Positions 57,517 through 64,000 of a stretch of DNA of 64,000 bases are shown here, piece after piece. The notes beneath the pieces were generated by a model. That model worked only from the letters and a program-made list of their open reading frames with translations. It searched no databases and was not told the origin of the DNA. The position numbers and the translations under genes are program-made. Numbering within the stretch: position 1 is the stretch's first letter; the number at the start of each line of letters is the position of its first letter. Source of the stretch: Pseudomonas sputi (GTDB lineage Bacteria > Pseudomonadota > Gammaproteobacteria > Pseudomonadales > Pseudomonadaceae); the NCBI RefSeq assembly GCF_021603585.1, contig NZ_BQHI01000020.1:1-64000 (forward strand). The letters run 5' to 3'.

Positions 57517-58023
57517 TTAGCTCAAAGCGCTGTTGCGTTCGATCACACGGTCACCACCGCCTTCAGCGAGGGTCTGGCCTTGTGGAGTGCGGTCGCCGCC
57601 ATCCGATGCCAGGGTCTGGCCTTGTGGGGTACGGTCGCCACCATCCGATGCCAGGGTTTGGCCTTGTGGAGTGCGATCGGAACCATCAGATGCCAGGATT
57701 TGACCTTGTGGCGTGCGATCCGAACCGTCTTGAACCAGACCTTTCTCTTCCAGACGATCACGGCCGCCTTCTGCGACGAATTGGCCTTGTGGGGTCTTGT
57801 CGTAGCCGTCTTGAACCAGACCTTTTTCTTCCAGGCGGTTGCGACCGTTCTCAGCGAGGGTCTGGCCTTGTGGCGTGCGGTCACCGCCATCAGCAGCCAC
57901 GGTCTGGCTGAACACCGAGTGGCTGGTTTTGACTTGCGGAGTTGCTTGATCGGCAGCTGGCAGAGCGAAAGCAGTGCTGGCCAGCATCGAGAGGGTAAGA
58001 CTGAGCAGAAGTTGGCGTTTCAT
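57517..58023 (-). CDS. Secreted protein made of 14-residue repeats
   Basis: The 168-residue precursor has a clear signal peptide (MKRQLLLSLTLSMLASTAFA then LPAADQ, cleaved near residue 20). From about residue 43 on it is built of 13-14-residue repeats. Six carry DxxDRTPQGQxL-type cores; two related units read GRxRLEEKGLV and alternate with them in the first half. The 42-base DNA repeats of the last units are almost identical, so the number may vary between strains. There is no Cys in the mature part, and it is very hydrophilic. AAGGAG precedes the ATG. Function unknown. Confidence 0.8.
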   Translation of the reverse strand: MKRQLLLSLTLSMLASTAFALPAADQATPQVKTSHSVFSQTVAADGGDRTPQGQTLAENGRNRLEEKGLVQDGYDKTPQGQFVAEGGRDRLEEKGLVQDGSDRTPQGQILASDGSDRTPQGQTLASDGGDRTPQGQTLASDGGDRTPQGQTLAEGGGDRVIERNSALS

Positions 58024-58405
58024 GATGGGTTGCTCCTTGGGAGGGCGATAAAGTGGGTACGAGGGCAATGCTACTCTCGATAAGTCGATATAAAAGTTCA
58101 TAAACACAATGGTAATAATCAACAGAATTGATTGTTCGCCTGGGAGGCTCTAGCTCGGGCGTTTCAGGCGGGCGGTTTTGCACTGCAGTGGGTATTTTCC
58201 ACCCACTTGCGCTCCGCAAAAGTGCGGGCCCGGTAACGTCGACTCGACCGATCGGTCAGAATGGCGACCGTTTTTCCCCCTCGACGGGGCTTTGGATTAA
58301 ACCTGCGGGCTGTTTGTCAGTCACAGATTTCATGAGGGCCATCACGGCCTGCCGTCTCAGCTGCGTCGTGCCAATGGATGCAGTCGCCTTCAGGAGCTTT
58401 GTGCA
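58024..58405. other. 382 bp divergent gap between repeat-protein gene and asmA-like gene
   Basis: No open frame with coding character is seen. The part from 58060 to 58140 is AT-rich and suits the promoter of the repeat-protein gene. The perfect palindrome GACCGATCGGTC at 58246-58257 is a possible repressor site for the asmA-like gene. No -35/-10 pair was fixed. Confidence 0.6.
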
Positions 58406-60481
58406 ATGACGCGCACGCGTAAAATCTTCGCCTGGACCTTCGCCACCCTTGTGCTGCTTCTGGTGGTGCTGGTGTTGATCATCGTGTTTTTCGACTGGAA
58501 CCGGATCAAACCGCCGCTCAACGCCAAGGTTTCGGAAGAGTTGCACCGACCGTTCGCCATCAACGGCAACCTGTCGGTGGTCTGGCGGCGCGAACTCGAC
58601 GAGGGCGGCTGGCGCGCCTGGGTGCCATGGCCGCATGTGGTGGCCGAAGACCTGACGCTGGGCAATCCGGACTGGTCGAAGCAGCCGCAGATGGTCACCC
58701 TCAAACGGGTCGAGCTGCGCATCTCGCCACTGGCCTTGCTGGCGCAACGAGTAACGATCCCGCGTATCGACCTGACCGAACCCAATGCGCAATTGCAGCG
58801 TCTGGCCGATGGCCGCGCCAACTGGACCTTCACGTTCGATCCCAAGGACCCGAATGCCGAGCCCTCGAACTGGGTGGTCGACATCGGTGCCATCGGCTTC
58901 GACAAGGGCCACGTCACCCTGGATGACCAGACCCTCAAGACCAATCTCGACCTGTTGATCGATCCGCTGGGCAAGCCGATTCCGTTCAGCGACATCGTCG
59001 GCGACAAAGCGGCGAAAACCGCGCAGGACAAGGGCGGCGCACCGCAGGATTACGCCTTCGGCCTGAAAGTCACCGGCCAGTACCACGGCCAGAAACTCGC
59101 CGGTCAGGGCAAGATCGGCGGCTTGCTGGCGCTGCAGGATGCGCGCAAACCGTTCCCGTTGCAGGCCCAGGCGAAGATCGGCGATACCAGCATCGAACTC
59201 GCCGGTACCCTGACCGATCCGCTGAATCTCGGTGCCCTCGATCTACGCCTGAAACTGGCGGGTGCAAGCCTCGGCAATTTGTATCCGCTGACCGGCGTAA
59301 CCCTGCCGGACACCCCGCCTTATGCCACCGACGGCCATTTGATCGCCAAGCTGCATGAGCCGGGCGGCGCGCAATTTCGCTATGAACAGTTCAACGGCAA
59401 GATCGGCAGCAGCGACATTCATGGCGATCTGGCCTACGTCGCCAGTCAGCCACGGCCGAAGCTGAGTGGCGCGCTGTTGTCCAATCAACTGTTGTTCGCC
59501 GACCTCGCGCCGCTGATCGGTGCCGACTCCAATGCCAAGCAGAAGGCCCGTGGCGGTGAAAGCAAGCAGCCTGCGGATAAAGTCTTACCGGTGGAAGAAT
59601 TCAAGACCGAGCGCTGGCGCGACATGGATGCCGACGTCGAATTCACCGGCAAGCGCATCGTCCACAGCGAAGAACTGCCGTTCACCGACCTTTATACCCA
59701 CCTGAAACTCAACGACGGCGAACTGAGCCTTGAGCCGCTGCGCTTCGGCGTGGCCGGTGGCAACCTGGATGCACAGATTCGCCTCAACGGTCGTACCGAG
59801 CCACTGGAAGGTCGGGCCAGACTGACCGCGCGCAAGTTCAAGCTCAAACAGCTGTTCCCGACCTTCGAACCGATGAAGACCAGTTTCGGCGAACTCAACG
59901 GCGATGCCGACATTGCCGGTCGCGGCAACTCGGTGGCCAAGCTGCTGGGCGGTGCCAACGGCAACCTGAAGATGCTGATCAACGACGGCGCGATCAGCCG
60001 TGAGTTGATGGAGCTGGCCGGCCTCAATGTCGGCAACTACGTGGTCGGCAAGATCTTTGGCGACAAGGAAGTGAAGATCAACTGCGCGGCGGCGGACTTC
60101 GATATCAAGACCGGTCTGGCGACGACGAGACTGTTTGTGTTCGATACCGAGAACGCAATCATCTACGTCGACGGCACAGCGAACATGGCCACCGAGCAAC
60201 TGGATCTGACGGTGACGCCGGAATCCAAGGGCTGGCGCCTGATTTCCCTGCGCTCGCCGTTGTACGTGCGTGGCAAGTTCATCAAGCCGGATGCCGGGGT
60301 GAAAGCGGTGCCGTTGATGTTGCGCGGGGCGGGAATGGTGGCGCTGGGCGTGATCGCCGCACCGGCGGCGGGGCTGCTGGCGCTGGTGGCGCCGAGTGGT
60401 GGCGAGCCGAATCAGTGCGCGCCGTTGCTGGAGCAGATGAAGGCGGGCAAGGCGCCGGTGACCGTCAAACCCACTCAATGA
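58406..60481 (+). CDS. AsmA family protein
   Basis: The 691-residue protein has one N-terminal membrane helix (about 7-29) and a long periplasmic part with an AsmA N-terminal domain and the C-terminal AsmA_2-type region. AsmA-like proteins are bridge-like lipid-transfer proteins that affect outer-membrane lipid balance. The start has GGAG 9 bases upstream. The C-terminal segment carries DLTVTPESKGWRLISLRSPL near residues 598-617, typical of the family. It seems monocistronic, and a REP-like hairpin follows. Confidence 0.9.
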   Translation: MTRTRKIFAWTFATLVLLLVVLVLIIVFFDWNRIKPPLNAKVSEELHRPFAINGNLSVVWRRELDEGGWRAWVPWPHVVAEDLTLGNPDWSKQPQMVTLKRVELRISPLALLAQRVTIPRIDLTEPNAQLQRLADGRANWTFTFDPKDPNAEPSNWVVDIGAIGFDKGHVTLDDQTLKTNLDLLIDPLGKPIPFSDIVGDKAAKTAQDKGGAPQDYAFGLKVTGQYHGQKLAGQGKIGGLLALQDARKPFPLQAQAKIGDTSIELAGTLTDPLNLGALDLRLKLAGASLGNLYPLTGVTLPDTPPYATDGHLIAKLHEPGGAQFRYEQFNGKIGSSDIHGDLAYVASQPRPKLSGALLSNQLLFADLAPLIGADSNAKQKARGGESKQPADKVLPVEEFKTERWRDMDADVEFTGKRIVHSEELPFTDLYTHLKLNDGELSLEPLRFGVAGGNLDAQIRLNGRTEPLEGRARLTARKFKLKQLFPTFEPMKTSFGELNGDADIAGRGNSVAKLLGGANGNLKMLINDGAISRELMELAGLNVGNYVVGKIFGDKEVKINCAAADFDIKTGLATTRLFVFDTENAIIYVDGTANMATEQLDLTVTPESKGWRLISLRSPLYVRGKFIKPDAGVKAVPLMLRGAGMVALGVIAAPAAGLLALVAPSGGEPNQCAPLLEQMKAGKAPVTVKPTQ

Positions 60482-60496
60482 TTTTCCGGATCGTCA

Positions 60497-60527
60497 GATC
60501 GTTCCCACGCAGAGCGTGGGAACGATC
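60497..60527. repeat. 31-base REP-like hairpin, copy C
   Basis: GATCGTTCCCACGC, AGA, GCGTGGGAACGATC: a perfect 14 bp stem identical to copy A except for one repaired mismatch. It lies between two convergent genes and may end both transcripts. Confidence 0.88.
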
Positions 60528-60539
60528 AGCTTGCGGGGA

Positions 60540-61070
60540 TTAGAGGTCTTTCAGGATATCGGCCATGTCATCGGCATGCTCTTCTTCCTGAGCCAGGATG
60601 TCTTCGAAGATCCGGCGCGTGGTCGGATCCTTTTCACCGATGTACTGGATGATCTCGCGGTAGCTGTCGATGGCGATCCGCTCGGCGACCAGGTCCTCAT
60701 AGACCATCTCTTTCAAGGTGTTGCCGGCCACGTATTGCGCGTGGGACATCTTCGACAGCAAGTCCGGGTTGAACTCGGGTTCGCCGCCCAGTTGCACGAT
60801 GCGCTCGGCGAGACGGTCGGCGTGTTCGGCTTCCTGAGTGGCGTGCTCGAGGAACTCGTCGGCGGCCACGTTGGCTTTCAGGCCGTTGGCCATGAAGTAG
60901 TGGCGCTTGTAGCGCAGGACACAGACCAGTTCGGTGGCCAGCGACTCGTTGAGCAGACGCAGCACTTCTTCACGGTTGGCGCTGTAGCTTTCGGTCACCG
61001 CGCCATTTTCCACGTGCTGGCGGGCGCGCTCGCGCAGGGTTTGAACATCAGACAAATGCAGATCACTCAT
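60540..61070 (-). CDS. Ferritin-like (bacterioferritin/Dps-type) protein
   Basis: The 176-residue four-helix-bundle protein has the di-iron ligand pattern of ferritins: Glu in LNESLATELVCVL near residues 40-52, the ExxH pair in EHATQEAEHADRLAE near 75-89, Glu in YEDLVAERIAIDSYREI near 123-139 and a second ExxH in EEEHADDMADIL near 162-173. It resembles the 'probable bacterioferritin' that lies in this genome region of P. aeruginosa. The N-terminal 30 residues are an extra charged helix. It probably stores or detoxifies iron. Confidence 0.88.
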   Translation of the reverse strand: MSDLHLSDVQTLRERARQHVENGAVTESYSANREEVLRLLNESLATELVCVLRYKRHYFMANGLKANVAADEFLEHATQEAEHADRLAERIVQLGGEPEFNPDLLSKMSHAQYVAGNTLKEMVYEDLVAERIAIDSYREIIQYIGEKDPTTRRIFEDILAQEEEHADDMADILKDL

Positions 61071-61168
61071 TTCAGTCTCCTGGAGGCTAATCCGATTGGC
61101 GTCACGTTCTGCTGACGTGATCGTTACCTGGTTGTGAGTGATGAACGCTGCAAAAAGTTTTGTCGGAT

Positions 61169-62071
61169 TCAGCGCGGCACATGTCCGGAAAGCTGCGCCT
61201 CTTCGCGCAGCCAGGCAAAAAACGCCTTCACCGGCGGGTGCCGCTCACGGCCCGGTACGCAAAGTGCGCTGTAACCGGCGCCATCGACCTGCACCTCACC
61301 CTTGTACGGCACCAGCAGACCGCTGGCGACGCTCTGCGAAACGAGGATGTTGCTCGCCAGCACCAACCCTTGTCCGGCAATGGCCGCCTGCAGGGCGTAA
61401 TGCTCTTCGTCGTATTCGCGGATGGCCGGGTGCTGATTCAGCCAGTTCTCGCCTGATTGCGCGCACCACGCTTCCCAGCCGTGGGCGTACAGTTTCGAGT
61501 TGTGCCAGTGCACGCTGATCAGCGCCGGGGTGCGGCGGGCGGCCAGTGCCACTTGTTCCGGCGAGCCGTACACGCCGAACGATTCATCGAACAGGCACAG
61601 CCCGTAGAGGTTCGGGTAATCGTCGAGGCTGTAGCGCAGCACCAGATCGACGCTGGCGTCCTGGTGCAGGTCGATCACTTCGCAATGCGTATCCAGCCGC
61701 ACATTGATGTTCGGGTGTTTTGCATAAAACCGCCCCAGGCGCGGCACCAGCCACAACGCGGCGAACGCGGCGGTGGTCGACAGCGTCAGGCTGCTGCCAC
61801 TGCGTTGCGGGCGCAGGGTGTCGACGCTTTGCGCCACCTCCAAAAATGCGCCGTGCAGGCTGCGGAACAGCCGCTCGCCGCCCTCGGTCAGGCGCACCTG
61901 ACGCGGCAGGCGTTCGAACAGCGCCACGCCGAGCCAGTCCTCCAGCGAGCGGATCTGATGGGAAATCGCCGTCGGCGTCACCGCCAGTTCTTCGGCGGCC
62001 GCCTTGAAACTCAACAAGCGCGAGGCGGATTCGAACGCGCGCAGGGCGGTCAGGGGCAATGAAGCGAACAT
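61169..62071 (-). CDS. LysR family transcriptional regulator divergent from azoR
   Basis: The 300-residue protein has an N-terminal winged helix-turn-helix (LLSFKAAAEELAVTPTAISHQI near residues 19-40) and a GcvA-like effector domain. It is transcribed away from the azoreductase gene across 119 bases, the usual arrangement for a LysR regulator and its target. The effector is unknown. Confidence 0.92.
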   Translation of the reverse strand: MFASLPLTALRAFESASRLLSFKAAAEELAVTPTAISHQIRSLEDWLGVALFERLPRQVRLTEGGERLFRSLHGAFLEVAQSVDTLRPQRSGSSLTLSTTAAFAALWLVPRLGRFYAKHPNINVRLDTHCEVIDLHQDASVDLVLRYSLDDYPNLYGLCLFDESFGVYGSPEQVALAARRTPALISVHWHNSKLYAHGWEAWCAQSGENWLNQHPAIREYDEEHYALQAAIAGQGLVLASNILVSQSVASGLLVPYKGEVQVDGAGYSALCVPGRERHPPVKAFFAWLREEAQLSGHVPR

Positions 62072-62190
62072 GAAAACTCCACGGATGAAATCAATTCATC
62101 CCGACTGATTTTTGCTCATTTGAGGCGATGCCTGAGTGGCTGCAATCTGGCGCCACACCGTCAATCAAGTCTAGTCCCAAGGAGATTCAG

Positions 62191-62829
62191 ATGAGCAAGA
62201 TTCTTGCGATCCATGCCAGCCCTCGCGGTGAGCGTTCCCATTCACGGCGTCTGGCAGAAAGCTTTCTCAGCGCCTGGCAAGTCCGTCATCCACAGGCTCA
62301 AGTGACTCGCCGCGAGGTGGGGCGGGCGGTGATTCCGGCGGTCAATGAAGCGTTTGTCGCGGCGGCGTTTTACCCCGAGCCCGAGGCTCGACCGCTGACG
62401 ATGCAGGCCGATCTGGCCCTCAGCGACCAATTGGTGGGCGAGGTGTTCGATCACGACCTGCTGCTGATTTCCACGCCGATGTACAACTTCAACGTGCCCA
62501 GCGGCCTTAAGGCTTGGGTCGATCAGATCGTGCGGTTGGGCCTCACGTTCGATCACACCCTCGACAACGGCATCGCCCAATACACGCCGCTGTTGCACGG
62601 CAAGAAGGCGCTGATCGTTACCAGTCGCGGCGGTTTCGGATTCGGCCCGGGTGGCGAGCTGGAAGCGCTGAACCACGCTGATCCATGGTTGCGCACCGCG
62701 CTGGGTTTCATCGGCATCAACGACGTCACGGTGGTCGCCGCCGAGGGCGAGGAATCCGCCGAGCGCACCTTCGCGGTGTCAGTGGCCGAGGCCGAGCAGC
62801 GCTTGCTCGACCTGGCCCGGGCGTTCTAG
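62191..62829 (+). CDS. azoR: FMN-dependent NADH-azoreductase
   Basis: The 212-residue flavodoxin-fold quinone/azo reductase has the FMN-binding motif [12 protein letters not shown] near residues 9-20, the [20 protein letters not shown] segment near 96-115 and the [10 protein letters not shown] loop near 148-157. The ATG is preceded by AAGGAG; the longer open frame upstream lacks conservation. The SMR gene starts directly after its stop, so the two are co-transcribed and probably respond to the divergent LysR regulator. Confidence 0.93.
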   Translation: MSKILAIHASPRGERSHSRRLAESFLSAWQVRHPQAQVTRREVGRAVIPAVNEAFVAAAFYPEPEARPLTMQADLALSDQLVGEVFDHDLLLISTPMYNFNVPSGLKAWVDQIVRLGLTFDHTLDNGIAQYTPLLHGKKALIVTSRGGFGFGPGGELEALNHADPWLRTALGFIGINDVTVVAAEGEESAERTFAVSVAEAEQRLLDLARAF

Positions 62830-63135
62830 GTGGCCTGGCTGTTTCTGCTGATTGCGGCCGGGTTCGAGGTCACCTTCGCCATGGGCATGAAGTACGCCGA
62901 GGGTTTCACCCGGCTCTGGCCGTCGCTGATCACCGTGGGGGCGGCGGTGGGCGGGGTGTACTTCCTGACCCTGGCGATGCGCGAGCTGCCGGTGAGCATC
63001 GCCTACCCGATCTGGACCGCCTTCGGCTCGCTCGGCACGGTGTTTCTCGGTTTCGCGCTGCTGGGCGAGAGCCTGACGCTGGTGAAGGTGCTGTCGGTGG
63101 GGTTGATTGTGGCGGGGGTGGTGGGGCTGAAGTAG
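62830..63135 (+). CDS. SMR family efflux protein (Gdx/SugE-like)
   Basis: The 101-residue protein has four membrane helices and the conserved Glu in GFEVTFAMGMK (near residue 13), the proton/substrate site of the SMR family. The VSIAYPIWTAFGSLGTV segment and the final VGLIVAGVVGLK fit. The Gly-Met-Lys after the Glu helix is more like Gdx (guanidinium exporter) than EmrE. The start is a GTG that follows the azoR stop with no spacer. Confidence 0.9.
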   Translation: MAWLFLLIAAGFEVTFAMGMKYAEGFTRLWPSLITVGAAVGGVYFLTLAMRELPVSIAYPIWTAFGSLGTVFLGFALLGESLTLVKVLSVGLIVAGVVGLK

Positions 63136-63226
63136 GCTGGTCGTGGAGTTGTCATCATCGAAGAGGATGCTTGGCGGGCGTTTTGCACGCCCTGCATCCA
63201 CTCACCGACCACAAGGATGTTTGCCC

Positions 63227-64000
63227 ATGTCGCAAGGTTCGGCCACACGTTATCCACTGGTGCTGGTGCCGGGAATGCTCGGTTTCATCCGTCTGGTGCT
63301 GTACCCGTACTGGTACGGGATCATCAAAGCACTGCGCCGGGGTGGTGCGACGGTGATTGCAGTGCAGGTGTCGCCGCTCAATTCCACCGAAGTGCGCGGC
63401 GAGCAGTTATTGGCGCGTATCGATGAGATTCTGCGCGAGACCGGCGCGGCCAAGGTCAATCTGTTCGGCCATAGCCAGGGCTCGCTGACGGCGCGTTATG
63501 CGGCGGCCAAGCGCCCGGATCTGGTGGCCTCGGTGACCTCGGTGGCCGGGCCCAATCACGGTTCGGAACTGGCCGACTACCTGGCGAAACACTATCCGGC
63601 GGACAGCGCCAAGGGCCGAATCCTTGAAGCGTTGTTGCGCTTCGTCGGCTGGTTGATGGCGCTGCTGGAAACCGGCTACCACGGGCCGAAACTGCCGGTG
63701 GATATCCACGCCTCGCACCATTCCCTGACCACCGAAGGCGTGGCGCTGTTCAACCAGCGTTATCCACAGGGCCTGCCGCAGACCTGGGGCGGGCACGGGC
63801 CGGAAGAGGTCAACGGGGTGCGGTATTACTCGTGGTCCGGCACCTTGCAGCCGGGCAAGACCGACCGTGGCGGCAACCTGTTCGACGGCACCAACCGCAG
63901 CTGTCGGCTGTTCGCCAAGACCTTCGTGCGCGAGCCGGGGCAGTGCGACGGCATGGTCGGACGCTACAGCTCGCACCTAGGCACCGTCATCGGCGATGAC
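63227..64000 (+). CDS. Family I.1 triacylglycerol lipase, cut by window edge
   Basis: This open frame runs to the end of the window (258 codons, no stop). It matches the true Pseudomonas lipases (LipA/LipC): LVPGMLGF near residues 14-21, which forms the oxyanion hole, and the nucleophile elbow GHSQG at 81-85 with Ser83. TSVAGPNHGS near 106-115 and VNGVRYYSWSG near 200-210 also fit. Its N-terminus MSQGSATRYPLVLVPG starts where the mature secreted enzyme begins, so there is no signal peptide. The catalytic Asp and His are near or beyond the edge. Confidence 0.88.
   Translation, partial: MSQGSATRYPLVLVPGMLGFIRLVLYPYWYGIIKALRRGGATVIAVQVSPLNSTEVRGEQLLARIDEILRETGAAKVNLFGHSQGSLTARYAAAKRPDLVASVTSVAGPNHGSELADYLAKHYPADSAKGRILEALLRFVGWLMALLETGYHGPKLPVDIHASHHSLTTEGVALFNQRYPQGLPQTWGGHGPEEVNGVRYYSWSGTLQPGKTDRGGNLFDGTNRSCRLFAKTFVREPGQCDGMVGRYSSHLGTVIGDD

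Noticed and set aside
57540-57900. Direct repeats that could look like a CRISPR array
   Set aside because: The 42-base repeats are contiguous, in frame and without unique spacers. They encode peptide repeats of a secreted protein.
63217-63426. 69-residue frame starting 10 bases before the lipase start
   Set aside because: It is in a different frame from the lipase, whose catalytic motif and length are clear.

Overview
The window is a 64 kb stretch of a Pseudomonas chromosome, most likely from the P. fluorescens group. The evidence is the high GC content, the gene order (hfq-hflXKC-hisZ-purA, rnr-rlmB, rpsF-rpsR-DUF2232-rplI-dnaB, azu-nadE-pncB, ureEFG-desT), which I recall from P. aeruginosa and its relatives, and the Pseudomonas-type REP hairpins. 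It is mainly core genome, with a few small accessory insertions. Both edges cut a gene: nnr on the left and a family I.1 lipase on the right.

Layout. 1-5.3 kb: tightly packed nnr-tsaE-amiB-mutL-miaA (metabolite repair, tRNA t6A, cell separation, mismatch repair, tRNA i6A). 5.4-9.1 kb: hfq-hflX-hflK-hflC, closed by a terminator. 9.4-11.9 kb: hisZ-purA. 12-14 kb: a chemoreceptor. 14-16.6 kb: a minus-strand ferric-iron ABC permease and binding protein behind a probable Fur box. 16.8-17.2 kb: two near-identical tRNA-Leu(CAG) genes, each with its own promoter and terminator. 17.4-24.6 kb: rnr-rlmB, then the rpsF-rpsR-DUF2232-rplI ribosomal operon and dnaB. 24.7-27.3 kb: an isolated 870-residue protein of effector/toxin-like type. 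27.5-29.9 kb: a YgiQ-type radical SAM protein.

30-36.8 kb: a three-gene transglutaminase / circularly permuted ATP-grasp + alpha-E / transglutaminase operon with a well-matched sigma-54 promoter. Its biochemical product is unknown, and it is the best candidate here for an under-described system. 36.9-41.8 kb: a small charged protein, a LOG-family protein, azurin, an AT-rich Ig-like repeat protein, then nadE and pncB. 41.9-45.8 kb: a LysR regulator diverging from amaB-amaA (pipecolate/lysine catabolism). 46.2-51.3 kb: a five-gene branched-chain-type amino-acid ABC transporter with a second near-consensus sigma-54 promoter, which may feed the ama pathway. 51.3-52.06 kb: a 739 bp gene-free interval with a cluster of DnaA-box-like 9-mers.

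52-57.3 kb: a YdfG-like dehydrogenase, an AGE-family epimerase, the urease accessory genes ureE-ureF-ureG-hupE/ureJ without urease structural genes, and desT. 57.5-64 kb: a secreted protein made of 14-residue repeats, an AsmA-like protein, a ferritin-like protein, a LysR regulator facing away from an azoreductase-SMR pair, and the truncated lipase.

All functional names come from reading the translated sequences and from memory of the families. No database search or structure prediction was run.
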